Positions 51,201-59,352 are shown, counted from the first letter of the stretch. The stretch: 64,000 bases of DNA from GCA-2687025 sp964473525 (GCA_964473525.1 CAYYPK010000032.1:1-64000); one strand, 5' to 3'. Notes: generated by a model from the letters alone, not told the origin. A program made the numbers and translations.

Positions 51201-54200
51201 TCGCCACGCGTCGCTTCCGTGTGGACGCCGTCTCCTTGCCAGAGCGGGAGCCGAACGACTCGCCCGATGCCGCTATGGCGCTGCCTCCGGGCGTCGCCGT
51301 AGACGGCGTGCTGCTTGACGAATCCGACATCGCCCGCTACCGGCTACAACTCTCCGCCTTCTCGCAGGTAGGCCTGCATCTCACGCGCGCTCGGGCAGGT
51401 GGGGCGCGCATGGCGCTTGTGTCTCTGTCCGTCGCATCCGGGAGCGGCGAGCTGGCCTCTGTCTACGCCGACGGGCTGGAGCGCCCACGCGCCCACACCG
51501 CGATGGCGCTCGAAGCTGGCGAGTACCTCGTCCACGTCACGGGCGATGCGGGACCGTATCGAGCCGTCGTCGCGGCGCACCCGATTCCGGTGGACATTGC
51601 ATGGGACACGGAGCCGAACGACGACCCACGACGCGCCACGCGAGTAGGCGCCGACGCGGCTGAGATCACCGGCGCCGCGAACCGCGAGCGTGACGTGGAC
51701 TGGTACCGAATCCCCGCGCCCGCGGACGGCGCGCCCCTCATGGACGTCTCTCTCGCGCAGCCGGCCTCGCACGATGTCTCGCTGGTGGAGTTCTACCACG
51801 ACGCCCCCGGTTCGGAGCCGGTAGCCATGGGAGCCGTGGCGCTCAGCCCTGACGAGCCGTCGATCAGACTGCGTAGCGGGATCCGGCAGGGGGATCTGCT
51901 GATGAAGGTCTCGCCAGCGGCGGGCTCGGTGTACGGCGCCCGCGTCGCCTTCGCGCCGCTCCCACCCGACACGCTTGTCGAGGCGGAACCGAACGGCGAT
52001 GTCGCCCTGGCGAGCCCCGTGGCGCCGGGCGCGCGCCTGGACGGGTCGCTGTGGGGCGAAGACGACACCGACTGGTATCGCATGGATGTCGTCCCATCGG
52101 CCAACGGTCTCGTCGCGCTGACGGTTGAAGCCGGGGCGACTGGCGTCGCTCTCGACGCGGAGGCGTTTACCGTTGGCCTGGAGTCTCTCGGCGCCTTCCT
52201 TCCGTCGTCGTCCGTGACGAACTCCTATGGACTCGCGGTCACGTCGTCGGCGCGTTCGTTCTTCGTCCGCGTCCGTGGCGAGACCACGGGGTACGGACTG
52301 GCGGCGCTGGAGCTGTCCGCCGCCGGCCACGACGCTCGCGGGCCGCTGGGAATGGGTGAAGCGCTTGTCGTCACCGTCCGCGGCGGCGACGGCTGGAACG
52401 CTCACGCGGAGATCGCCGGCCACGGCATTGCCTTCGCTCTCGACCCAACGACGCCGGGAACGTACACCGGCTCCTACGTCGTCGAGGCAGGGCGCGACGT
52501 GCGCGACGCGGCCGTGGTGGTCGCCATCGACGCTCCCACCGGCCTGAGCGTGCGCGTTCCTCTGACGCCGACAGTCACACTGGACACCGTCCCGCCCGCG
52601 ATGTCGGACGCCTGGCACTCGGGCGCGCGTCCGCTACGCTCCGACGAGGAACTCCGGATATCGGCGACCGCCGAGGCCGGCTCGCGCGTGGGATACGAAG
52701 TCTCCGACACGGCGTCCGGCGGCGTGTTCCGCGTGCTGGGGGATCTCTTCGATGATGGACAGCACGAGGACGGCGACGCCGGTGATGGCCTCTACGCGGG
52801 CGTCTACCGAGTGCAGCCCGGCGATGCGGCGGCTGGCGCGGTCGTCAGCGTGTCCGCGACGGACGCGGTCGGCAACGTGCGCACGGTAACCGCTCCGCGC
52901 CCGGTCGACCTCGACACCACGCCGCCGCTAGTCGAGCAGGTGTCTCACGATGGCGCATCCGTCCTGCGCGAGGGAAATCGGCTCGTCGTGACGGCGCGCG
53001 GCGAAGTGGGCGCGCGCGGCGCGTTCTCCGTTGAGGGCGTGCGCGAGGGGCTGCCGCTCGTGGACGATGGCACGCGCGGAGACGAAACGCCCGGTGATGG
53101 GGTTTATGTCGGCGGCACGCTCATCGTGGCGGGCGACAACGCTGCGGGCGCCATCGTATCCGTCGAACTCACGGACCCAGCGGGCAACGTGGCGACTGCC
53201 TACGCCGCGCTTCCCGTCAGCATCGACACGTCCCCGCCGGAGTTGGACACCGTGACGCACAGCGCGACGGGTCCTCTGCGCGAGGGCGACCGCCTCGTCG
53301 TGCGCGTGTCAGGCGAAATCGGCGGCACGGCGACCTTCGACATAGGCGCCGCGCGCCAGGACATAGCGATGTTCGACGACGGCGCGGGAGACGACGATGA
53401 CGCGAGCGATGGAGTGTACACGGGCGCGTACATCGTCCGGCAGGACGATGACATCGCGGAGGCGACCATCACGGCCCGCGTCGCCGACCGGAACGGGAAC
53501 GTAGGGTTCCGCGCGGCGACATCCCGCGTGACGCTGGATGCGGTTCCGCCTCCGCCTGTCCACGAGCTCGCCGTCGAGGACTCGCCGGGCGACCAGGGGA
53601 ACCGCCTGCGGCTTTCCTGGACAGCCATCGATGGCGCGCCGGACTTCCTGCGCTACCACATCTATCGGGAGACCGCGCCCATCCGTAGCACGCGCGGTCT
53701 TACGCCCGTGTCCACGGAGATCGTAGGCGCCGCGCGCCAGGCGACGGAGTTGGACGTCCCGGCGAACAACGTGGACTACTACTTCGCCATAGCCGCCGTG
53801 GACGTTGCCCGGAACGAGAGCGCGTTGTCCGATGACGGCGGGTCGGCCTTCGGCCCCGTCCGCGCGACGGACGATCTGCCGCCCGCGAGCGTGCTGGGTG
53901 TCGCCTCCACCGACGCCCCCGCAGACGACGGCGGGTTCGTCGTTGTGTCCTGGACATCGCAGAGCGACGAAACGGACTTCGGCGGTTACGCGGTGTTCCT
54001 CGACACTGCGCGCGCGGCGCTGGACGACCTCGCTGGTCGGGAAGCGGATCTCGTCCAGGCTGATAGGACCGTGACGGACGTTCTCGTGCCGACCACCGAG
54101 GACGTTCGGCAGTTCTACGTCGGCGTCGTCGCTCGCGACATCAACGGCAACTACTCCGCCGTCACGGACGCATCAAGCGCCGGCCCCGTGGCATCCACGG

Positions 54201-55273
54201 ACGACACCGCGCCACAGCCCATCGTGGGCGTACAGGCTGCCGACGCCCCCGGTGACGAGGGCGGTCGCCTCAGCGTCACCTGGGACGTTCCCGACGACAC
54301 GACGGTCGTGGAGTTCGAGGTGTACTTGTCGCCAACTCCGATACGCTCGTCGGACGACCTTGCTGGGCTGGCTTCTGCGGTTTCGTCGGAGCGGCCCGAT
54401 GATGTGGACCAGGCCAGCGCGGGCGCCATCGCGACCACTCAGGGGAACGACGCCGAGTGGCATGTTGCCGTTGTCGCGGTGGACGGCGGCGGCAACCGGT
54501 CGGACGTCGGCGCCCAGTCCGTGGCCGGCCCGGTGCGGTCGGTCTCGAACGTGCTTACGGACACCGGCGCCGCGGTCGTGCGGGCCGGCTTCGACCCGCA
54601 GACCTCGGTGCGCGTGCCAGCCGCCGTCGCGCGTCCAGGCGTGCGCATCGACATCTACGCCGCACTCGATGCCACGCTTCTGCGCGCTGCCGATGAGGCT
54701 AACCTGAATCTCGCCGCGGCGAACATCGACGAGGCGACGGAGGCGGATCTGCGGGGGTCGGTGAGGCACATAGACGCAAGTCCGGCGAAGTTCACGGAGC
54801 CACTCGTCGTCACGGTAAGCATCACTCCGCCCGATTCGTCCGAGGTGGCTCGCGACCTGCGGCTCTTCCGACTCAACACGGACGCGATACCGGCTCGGTG
54901 GGATCTCGTGCCGGGCGAACAGACGGTCGATACCGGCCAGGGAGTCGTGTCCGCGCGGTCAACGACAATGGGTGTCTTCCGCGTCGCGCGTCTGCTGCTG
55001 CCAAGGGAGTTGAGCCGCGTCACGGTGGCGCCGAACCCGTTCCGTCCCGACCACGACGGCGTCGTGACGCTGCGCAATCTTACGGAGGGGTCCGAGGTCG
55101 AGGTATTCACCCTCGACGCCCGCCGTGTCGCGCGCCTGTCCAACAACGCGTCGGGCATGGCAACGTGGGACGGCAGGAACGATGGTGGGGCGCCCGTCGT
55201 CAGCGGCCTCTACATCTACCTGATACGGTCGCCCAACGACCGGCGGGTAGGGCAGATTCTGGTGATCAGATGA
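45284..55273 (+). CDS. Giant secreted modular protein (Ig-like, PPC, anchor-X-like and FN3 modules; FlgD-like C-terminal domain)
   Basis: 3329 residues, nearly 10 kb. A signal peptide lies within residues 1-45 (AAALAAFVALFAIASVAVSA). The body is three large super-repeats, about 45430-47790, 47800-50970 and 50985-54540. Each has an Ig-like module, three PPC-like modules (EPNDTPAQAEAL ... DADWFRLDV), one or more Asp/Gly-rich modules (MFDDGAHDDGAANDGEYAG, resembling choice-of-anchor-X domains), then FN3 domains (AQYRVYVEPTPI). The C-terminus (VAPNPFRPDHDGVVTL, then GMATWDGRNDGGAPVVSGLY) is a FlgD-Ig-like/type-A sorting-like domain, as in proteins exported by type IX-like systems. ATG overlaps pyrG by 4 nt and the stop overlaps the PorV-like gene by 4 nt. 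Probably an adhesin or surface-layer protein; no enzymatic domain seen. Confidence 0.88.
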   Translation: MSALHRTPNAAPSRPHRAPVAAAALAAFVALFAIASVAVSAPETEIVSGASGLTNLEDATFWWAGVSDDPTAPIAGYRIALDGAAPTFTRQPTATFYDLADGEHTLSVAAVGIDLEEDATPATTAFSVSGEFRVEVESNNFDFVATQAFSGMPIRATSIDASDADWYILTPEATARHVALTFRRPDAGIGSTVIRVYRDDPAFGDVVFDGVVSIATKHRLSATFGVDAVPYYALVQMDDVAQIGSRYTLTLTSHASGEGQPATAYWDTEPNDVDDFATVVPVSDETDSLVLFGATDVVGDEDWYRLSLNVSSTRLLRLTFARPESAGSAVVEAFAGAAPAAENQIALLAANSASDQFATFETAAGLGDVLVRVVHDDEPRETPYALLLDLSTVASGDAYELEPNGVDPRVNARSPNALPINSAVVGQSWAPDGDVDWYRVDVDRAGVLTVEFSRPAGLGSTTTRLYNSNFLLVNEAEATAANGQSALLSSVATAGLYYIELTPSGESPHAAYALSATLESPGIFSAEHSASGALTLDETLRVSLLAPAGASASFSIGDARTNLPMFDDGAHDDGAANDGEYAGSYAVRSTDELLALDVVARVSDISGDSSERVVGAPVTLDGRAPSPVASVAAADAPDDDGGVLLVEWAASDAADLAQYRVYVEPTPIASTAGLTAALRTSEVSALVPVDASGVRLFVAVTAADRAGNESVMAPGSVVGPVVAEDNRLPSPVTQVVVENLPADFGGAARVRWAPAFLPDFAEYRVYATPETVENIAELTPAARIANPFRTDVDIAGLPLDVPVFLTLTVVDMTGNESALAPTSTAGPVLAVAEATADTSLLDLVGPVGVVRGGSARLRWARYPAGRDEPVGDVLVTLDGSGSRVVSGASATYHDLAPGRHLVRVVESASGVAATHAFHVDPFSPPEVEPNDTPAQAEALQPNEAAIGAVSNDADWFRLDVPGPGAVDVTVTRRSGVVEARVYRQDGAANALAYATSLADSTPRTDLSVGVVGEPLFVEVRGDGAYELSYTWVWTPAFTVEREPNGTSTQATEPLQAEAPPRVRGSIAAEGDIDWFALPPLTLGNIELRASAVSGVARLRVFRGGDQVGALTTGEQEQFGDLFLRVDASPYSIAVDGDPGAEYEVAVVPGDASAVREFEPNDAIARATPLPLDSVVVGSAWSDADRDVYRVETPVSGTLVAALSRPDATATTTVRILGGSGAELSASASAPLSDGTEAQASTGPGTSYVTVETDGDDREEYELRVTSFADLRHGAAGTLKAGDEVGASLAWRAGAQGVLELVDGSGAREVAALAAEGGSGAYAAKWTVRDGEDGVDLSLRARMTADGQTWLVTFPGSIAIDTTPPRILTASHDARVALGVGSTLRVSASAEEGAFGSFTLLRSDGAAARADVPMVETEAGQYSGEFVVGAADHLEGGRVRVSFEDEVGNRATRDISRRLTIDTLPPAVVSVAHDASGVLVEGDTITVTAHGDAGARASFAILVDGDTAFREAIPLFDDGAHDDGDADDGVYRGRYTARPGDTALDAVVRARLEDDAGNAAFGLASAAVSIDASTPTIERATHNADRPLALGDTLRVTVVGSPGVAGSFSIQRADGTAYRTDLRLTEGDADGEYTGTFDVVLDADVVDAVVTVTLVKTNGKSVTRSLASPVTFDTTAPASVLGVTARDVQGDEGGVIALSWDATTAADFARYEVYRSTAPVATTDGLVAEAIDLSHRTTDSLLVEAPLGVAHYFAVVAVDEAGNPSRLSLDIGGSVSSRVEALDNLPPPPVRNVLAIDRPNDGGGVLSVVWEPTPARDFAEYRVYVSAEPFPQGGQPGVAPVVRLPAPWVTLADAPTPVDGAELYVAVSVVDTSGNESVVGATSASGPVASDADGAPLPGAAFAVFSGPNGVGRHASPAFRWNRFAPDGTPIPDYRFSLDGGPERYTSANEAPFSGLTSGEHVLAVAPADGSLPVATRRFRVDAVSLPEREPNDSPDAAMALPPGVAVDGVLLDESDIARYRLQLSAFSQVGLHLTRARAGGARMALVSLSVASGSGELASVYADGLERPRAHTAMALEAGEYLVHVTGDAGPYRAVVAAHPIPVDIAWDTEPNDDPRRATRVGADAAEITGAANRERDVDWYRIPAPADGAPLMDVSLAQPASHDVSLVEFYHDAPGSEPVAMGAVALSPDEPSIRLRSGIRQGDLLMKVSPAAGSVYGARVAFAPLPPDTLVEAEPNGDVALASPVAPGARLDGSLWGEDDTDWYRMDVVPSANGLVALTVEAGATGVALDAEAFTVGLESLGAFLPSSSVTNSYGLAVTSSARSFFVRVRGETTGYGLAALELSAAGHDARGPLGMGEALVVTVRGGDGWNAHAEIAGHGIAFALDPTTPGTYTGSYVVEAGRDVRDAAVVVAIDAPTGLSVRVPLTPTVTLDTVPPAMSDAWHSGARPLRSDEELRISATAEAGSRVGYEVSDTASGGVFRVLGDLFDDGQHEDGDAGDGLYAGVYRVQPGDAAAGAVVSVSATDAVGNVRTVTAPRPVDLDTTPPLVEQVSHDGASVLREGNRLVVTARGEVGARGAFSVEGVREGLPLVDDGTRGDETPGDGVYVGGTLIVAGDNAAGAIVSVELTDPAGNVATAYAALPVSIDTSPPELDTVTHSATGPLREGDRLVVRVSGEIGGTATFDIGAARQDIAMFDDGAGDDDDASDGVYTGAYIVRQDDDIAEATITARVADRNGNVGFRAATSRVTLDAVPPPPVHELAVEDSPGDQGNRLRLSWTAIDGAPDFLRYHIYRETAPIRSTRGLTPVSTEIVGAARQATELDVPANNVDYYFAIAAVDVARNESALSDDGGSAFGPVRATDDLPPASVLGVASTDAPADDGGFVVVSWTSQSDETDFGGYAVFLDTARAALDDLAGREADLVQADRTVTDVLVPTTEDVRQFYVGVVARDINGNYSAVTDASSAGPVASTDDTAPQPIVGVQAADAPGDEGGRLSVTWDVPDDTTVVEFEVYLSPTPIRSSDDLAGLASAVSSERPDDVDQASAGAIATTQGNDAEWHVAVVAVDGGGNRSDVGAQSVAGPVRSVSNVLTDTGAAVVRAGFDPQTSVRVPAAVARPGVRIDIYAALDATLLRAADEANLNLAAANIDEATEADLRGSVRHIDASPAKFTEPLVVTVSITPPDSSEVARDLRLFRLNTDAIPARWDLVPGEQTVDTGQGVVSARSTTMGVFRVARLLLPRELSRVTVAPNPFRPDHDGVVTLRNLTEGSEVEVFTLDARRVARLSNNASGMATWDGRNDGGAPVVSGLYIYLIRSPNDRRVGQILVIR

Positions 55274-56298
55274 ACACACCAACGCCGCGCCGCATGAAAT
55301 CAACCGCGTGGATCGTCGGCATGCTGCTCCTGTGTCCTCTGCTCGCGGTGGCGTCGGGCCGCCTGGGAGGCACGTCCGCGAATCTGGGCGTAGGCGCCCG
55401 GGCCGAGGCGATGGGTGGCGCGTTCGTGGCGGTCGCTGACGACGCATTCGCTCTCTACTGGAATCCAGCGGGGCTCGGACTGGTAAGCGAATCCCGGCTG
55501 TCGGGCGCGCACACCGAGTACCTCGCGGGCATCCGGTACGAGTGGGTGGGCTTCGTGCAACCCGTGCAGGAGGTCGGCAGCGTCGGGGCCAGCGGCCAGT
55601 TCCTCTTCGGAGGCGATGTGGCGCACACCGTAGAGACGCCAGCGGGCATCGAGGAGCGTGGCACGTTCGCGTACACCGGGCGGCGCACTCAGGTGGCGCT
55701 GGGATCCAAGCCGCTGGGGCGCTTCCGCGTTGGAGGCGGCATAGAACTCGCGCGTGAGGGCTTCGACTTCTCGAGCGCGGCGGCGGAGATACCCGCCTCG
55801 CGCGCGGACATGACGCTCCTACATCTCGGCGGCCTCTACGCGCCGCCGCTGGACGGTCTGCGGGTCGGAGCGGCGCTGCGCAACCTCGGGAGCGACGTGG
55901 AACTCGCTGGCGAGCCCGCGCCCGTCCCACGGCTGCTCCAAGTCGGCGCGAGCTACGAACGCCGCATGGAGTCGCTGCCAGAAGACCCCGGGGTCGATGC
56001 CTTCGAAATGGGCGTGGCGCCTACCGTGGTAACCGACGCCGCGGTACTCACGCTGAGCGTGGACCTGCGCTTCATGCGCGAGGAAAGCCCCAGCTTGCGC
56101 GCGGGGTCGGAGTACCGTTTTCACAACGGTTTTGCCGTCCGCGCGGGCTACCGCAGTGACGGCCCGTTCGACCTGGCATCCCGCCTGAGCGCCGGCCTTG
56201 GCTACTTGACGGACTCGTACGAAGCGGACTACGCCGTCGCCCCGCTGGGCGACCTCGGCGTCGTGCACCGGGTCTCTTTCACGCTGCGTTTCCCCTAG
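55270..56298 (+). CDS. PorV/PorQ-like outer membrane beta-barrel protein
   Basis: 342 residues from ATG 55270, overlapping the giant-protein stop by 4 nt (ATGA). After a signal peptide (TAWIVGMLLLCPLLAVASG) comes the family signature SANLGVGARAEAMGGAFVAV and ADDAFALYWNPAGLGLVSES. Alternating strands, such as AGSEYRFHNGFAVRAGYRSD, and a terminal VHRVSFTLRFP (Phe before the last residue) fit an outer-membrane barrel. In type IX secretion, PorV receives cargo with C-terminal sorting domains. The adjacent giant protein carries a FlgD-like C-terminal domain, so the pair could be cargo and outer-membrane partner. No other T9SS genes are in the window. Confidence 0.82.
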   Translation: MNTPTPRRMKSTAWIVGMLLLCPLLAVASGRLGGTSANLGVGARAEAMGGAFVAVADDAFALYWNPAGLGLVSESRLSGAHTEYLAGIRYEWVGFVQPVQEVGSVGASGQFLFGGDVAHTVETPAGIEERGTFAYTGRRTQVALGSKPLGRFRVGGGIELAREGFDFSSAAAEIPASRADMTLLHLGGLYAPPLDGLRVGAALRNLGSDVELAGEPAPVPRLLQVGASYERRMESLPEDPGVDAFEMGVAPTVVTDAAVLTLSVDLRFMREESPSLRAGSEYRFHNGFAVRAGYRSDGPFDLASRLSAGLGYLTDSYEADYAVAPLGDLGVVHRVSFTLRFP

Positions 56299-56304
56299 CG
56301 CCCG

Positions 56305-57702
56305 CTACGCCAGCAGTGACCAATCCGGCCGCCGCTCCGGGTCGCCGAGAGGCCCGTAGGCGTTCCGCACGACGCGCCGTTGCTCGTCGAACCAGTTCGC
56401 GGAGTCTGTGCACGGAGCCAGCCGATCTCCCCGCGCCGCCATGAGCGACCGCAACCGCCGGTCGAGATCCTGTTCGACGTCCTCCACCTCCGCCTCTCCT
56501 GTCAAGTTGCGCATCTGCAGGGGGTCGGCGTTGAGGTCGAACAGCTCCGTGGTCCCGTCCAGCCACCTTGTGTAGACGTGTTGCTTCGTTCGCACGCCTC
56601 GCCATTCCTCGCCGTCGACGAGGTAGTCGTACGCCTTGGTGAAGTTCATCGTGAAGACAGCGTCCTGCTGCTCCGCTCCGTCGCGTCCAAGCCATGCATC
56701 GGACAGGTCGATGCCCTCCACCGTCCGCGGCGCCGGCACGCCAGATAGCCCACATAGCGTCGGGAATAGGTCGACCGGCGCGGTGAGAACGTCACACGCC
56801 CCGCCACCCTCGAACGAGCCCGGGAGCCGCGCGATCATCGGGACGAGCAACGACTCCTCGTACGGCAGCTTCTTTGCCCACGGTGGACGCCCCTGCGCGC
56901 CCATCTGCGTGCCGTGATCCGACGTGAAGATGAGCAGCGTGTTGTCCGCGAGCCCAGACTCGTCGAGGTAGGCCATCACCTGCCCGAGCATGTCGTCGAT
57001 GGCGAGCGTCATGGCGAGGTAGTCGCGGTACGCGGAGAGCGCGCCCTCGCGCATGTCGTCCGGGACGTTCGCGGGCAGATGGAGCGTGTCAGGCAGCCGG
57101 TCGTAGTAGGTCTGGGGGGCGAACGCATCGCCCGTGAAGTGCGGCTGATGTGGCGAGATGAACAGGCAGAACGGATCGTCGCCTGGTACCGACATGAACT
57201 CCTTCGCATAGCCGACAAGAGCATCGGTCTCGTAGCCCTCCCATCTCTCGGAGCGCCAGTCGCCGCTGTTGACCGTCCCGCCGAAGTAATCCGTGTGGAA
57301 GTTGTACCCGCGCCAGTGGTCGAAGCCGAGTCGGTCGCGCCCTTCTGGTACGAAGTCCGGGCCGCTGATCTGCGGAAACGAGCCGCGATGCAGATGCCAC
57401 TTTCCTACCCAGCCCGTGCGGTACCCCGCGCGGCCGAACGCGTCGCCCAGACCTATTTCGTCGTGGCGCGTGTTCACGAAGTTGATGAGATGTCCCGTCG
57501 TCTGCGGGTGGCGGCCCGTGAGCAGCATCGACCGATACGGCGTGCAGACCGGGCAGGTCGAGATCATGTTCGTGAACGTCACGCCCTGCTCCGCAAGCCG
57601 CGCCATGTTCGGCATCGGCGCCTGCGGCTCGACGTAAGGCGGCGTGTCACAGGCTCGGAGCTGATCCGCGAACAGATACACGATGTTAGGGCGGTTCGTC
57701 AC
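56305..57702 (-). CDS. Sulfatase (FGly-type)
   Basis: 465 residues from GTG 57702, with GGAGG 8 nt upstream. It begins NRPNIVYLFADQLRACDTPP, giving the metal-binding Asp. The formylglycine motif is C53-T-P-Y-R57 in CPVCTPYRSMLLTGRHP. Other landmarks are GKWHLH, ISPHQPHFTGDAF, IFTSDHGTQMGAQ and KKLPYEESLLVPMI. No signal peptide is apparent, suggesting cytoplasmic action or a missed export signal. Sulfatases cleave sulfate esters from glycans or small molecules; the maturase is not in the window. The neighbouring esterase gene starts upstream on the same strand, 23 nt apart. Confidence 0.93.
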   Translation of the reverse strand: MTNRPNIVYLFADQLRACDTPPYVEPQAPMPNMARLAEQGVTFTNMISTCPVCTPYRSMLLTGRHPQTTGHLINFVNTRHDEIGLGDAFGRAGYRTGWVGKWHLHRGSFPQISGPDFVPEGRDRLGFDHWRGYNFHTDYFGGTVNSGDWRSERWEGYETDALVGYAKEFMSVPGDDPFCLFISPHQPHFTGDAFAPQTYYDRLPDTLHLPANVPDDMREGALSAYRDYLAMTLAIDDMLGQVMAYLDESGLADNTLLIFTSDHGTQMGAQGRPPWAKKLPYEESLLVPMIARLPGSFEGGGACDVLTAPVDLFPTLCGLSGVPAPRTVEGIDLSDAWLGRDGAEQQDAVFTMNFTKAYDYLVDGEEWRGVRTKQHVYTRWLDGTTELFDLNADPLQMRNLTGEAEVEDVEQDLDRRLRSLMAARGDRLAPCTDSANWFDEQRRVVRNAYGPLGDPERRPDWSLLA

Positions 57703-57725
57703 GGTGTCGCCTCCACGGCACGAGA

Positions 57726-58910
57726 TCAGTCGATCGCGTGCAGACCGGCGCGCTCGCGCGCCTCGACGCGCCACGCCGCGTGAGTGAGTTCGTCGCGTAG
57801 CCTGGTCCACTCCTCGTCGCCGTACACGTTCAAGTCGTCGCGTGGGATGCCGGGCACCTCGGCGCCCAACGCCATCGTTCCGGCTTCGCGCTCCTCGGTC
57901 GCGTAGTAGCGGTCCATCTGGACGTTGTTCGCGGCCGCCCACGTCCCTATGTGCGTCTCGGGCATGGCCTCGATGGTTCCCGGTGTCCACGCGGGGAACC
58001 GCAGGCGTCCGTGTAGCCATGCCGCGACGGGACGAGTAACGAAGAACGGCCGATGGGACGCGTCCGGGTCGAACCCGACGTCGAATGCCGCGGCGCCGTT
58101 CCCAATGCGTTGCACGGTCCTTGCGCGGAGATCCTCGAAGAAGGACTCGCCGTGGTTGGGTATATTCACCACTTCGTCCCGCAGGCCGTTGTACAGCAAC
58201 GTGGGGCCGCGCGCGGCGTGCATTGCGTAGAGTTCAGCGCCACGGTCGCCCAGGAACGAAAGCGCTCGGTACGGCGTGGCAGTGCACATGGGCTTTGTGT
58301 TGTCCCAGTATTCGTCCGGCCCGTCCAGGTTGCCGCCGCCCGCGTGCACGCACGCGTGGATGCGGTCGTCGACCGCGCCGGTGATCGCCACGACGTACGA
58401 CCCCAGCGAATACCCGACGGCAGCGATGCGCGTATCGTCCACGTCGGCCCGCCCGCGCAGGTAGGACACGGCCTGCATGAGGTCGGCCATCATGAGACCC
58501 GCTACCCAAGGAGCCAGCCGCTCTGGTTCCTCCACCGCGTCGTGCGCGCGAGTTCCCGACCGCCGCTCGACGTTGCGTTCGCCCTCGCCCGTGGGATCGT
58601 ACGTCAGGACCACGGCCCCCGCCCGCGCGTATAGGACGCCGGTGTAGAACGCGTACCAACTGTACTTGTCGCCGCCGTGGCCGTTCACAACGACGACCGC
58701 TGGCGCCGGGGCGTCGGCGGCGTGCGCGGGCCGATACACGATGGCTGGCACGCGCATGTCGAATTGCGTGCCGAAGCTAATGCGTTCAGCGACGACGCGC
58801 GCCTCGGGCTCGAACGAGCCGTGGATCTCCGCGCGTGGCTGGGGCAGCGGCGTGGGAACGTGGAACGTCGCGAGGATCCGACGTCTTGCGTCGTGTGGTT
58901 GTCCAGGCAT
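57726..58910 (-). CDS. Alpha/beta hydrolase (acetyl xylan esterase/dienelactone hydrolase-like)
   Basis: 394 residues. VVVVNGHGGDKYSWYAFYTG supplies the oxyanion region, AAVGYSLGSYVVAITGAVDD contains the nucleophile Ser (GYSLGS), YNGLRDEVVNIPNHGESFFE is the Asp region and DASHRPFFVTRP the catalytic His. No signal peptide seen. The family deacetylates sugars or cleaves ester lactones. Together with the sulfatase it may desulfate and deacetylate the same glycan fragments; this is inferred from adjacency. Confidence 0.85.
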   Translation of the reverse strand: MPGQPHDARRRILATFHVPTPLPQPRAEIHGSFEPEARVVAERISFGTQFDMRVPAIVYRPAHAADAPAPAVVVVNGHGGDKYSWYAFYTGVLYARAGAVVLTYDPTGEGERNVERRSGTRAHDAVEEPERLAPWVAGLMMADLMQAVSYLRGRADVDDTRIAAVGYSLGSYVVAITGAVDDRIHACVHAGGGNLDGPDEYWDNTKPMCTATPYRALSFLGDRGAELYAMHAARGPTLLYNGLRDEVVNIPNHGESFFEDLRARTVQRIGNGAAAFDVGFDPDASHRPFFVTRPVAAWLHGRLRFPAWTPGTIEAMPETHIGTWAAANNVQMDRYYATEEREAGTMALGAEVPGIPRDDLNVYGDEEWTRLRDELTHAAWRVEARERAGLHAID

Positions 58911-59032
58911 GGAGTCCGAGTCTCTGGAGCTGTCGCGTCTGAGGGCAGCTTACCGCATCACCCGGCCGGCGCCACCCGTCTCGTAGTCCGAGCCGCTCGC
59001 AGGTCGGTCAGAGACCCTTCGCAAAAAAACTC

Positions 59033-59061
59033 TTGACAGGCGTATTGGAATGGCCGAGAAT
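59033..59061 (+). promoter_or_regulatory. Promoter of the structured ncRNA
   Basis: TTGACA (59033-59038) is a perfect -35 hexamer; GAGAAT (59056-59061) is an acceptable -10 at 17-nt spacing. The predicted start near 59068 coincides with the beginning of the folded region. An A7 run lies just upstream (59023-59029). Confidence 0.7.
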
Positions 59062-59067
59062 GGGGTC

Positions 59068-59352
59068 AGAGGTTTAGCGAGTTCACTACTGAACTACTCG
59101 CCCCCTATCTTGCGAATTATCGACGACGTGGTAACGGATTCGCCTGTGGCCCCTTGGTGTGGGTAACGGGGCCGCTGGCAAACGAGCGTGGAGCCACCAA
59201 TCTGCTACTTGGTGACTTCACGGTACGCATGTTTCTCCACGATCCCCGTGGGTGAAGACAGCGCGGGGGTTGTATGCGTACCTCTTCTCCGGGCCTGTTT
59301 TCTTCTTAGCCGTGAATGGGCGGCCGCCGTTTGGGTGGTCGCCCGTTTTTTG
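59068..59352 (+). ncRNA. Unclassified structured non-coding RNA
   Basis: About 285 nt between a sigma-70 promoter and an intrinsic terminator, with no coding frame of note. Predicted helices: 59080-59085/59090-59095 (AGTTCA/TGAACT) inside GCG/CGC at 59077/59101; 59112-59117/59138-59143 (GCGAAT/ATTCGC); 59148-59153/59168-59173 (GGCCCC/GGGGCC); 59195-59200/59209-59214 (CACCAA/TTGGTG); 59222-59230/59274-59282 (GGTACGCAT/ATGCGTACC, nine pairs) enclosing 59237-59241/59247-59251 (CCACG/CGTGG). AGAGGT (59068-59073) could alternatively pair with ACCTCT (59280-59285). It does not show the hallmarks of tmRNA, RNase P RNA, SRP RNA or 6S RNA. Downstream genes are on the other strand, so it is not an mRNA leader. 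Confidence 0.7.
59318..59351 (+). terminator. Intrinsic terminator of the ncRNA
   Basis: The arms 59318-59328 (GGGCGGCCGCC) and 59334-59344 (GGTGGTCGCCC) pair over 11 bp including two G-U pairs, with loop GTTTG. Six T residues follow at 59346-59351. This is the clearest rho-independent terminator in the window. Confidence 0.85.

Noticed and set aside
59068..59352. ncRNA as 6S RNA, tmRNA, RNase P RNA or SRP RNA
   Set aside because: The multi-hairpin layout does not fit the 6S rod; no tag frame or tRNA-like end for tmRNA; no GAGGAAAGTCC-type core of RNase P RNA; no SRP tetraloop motif. A covariance search would be decisive.
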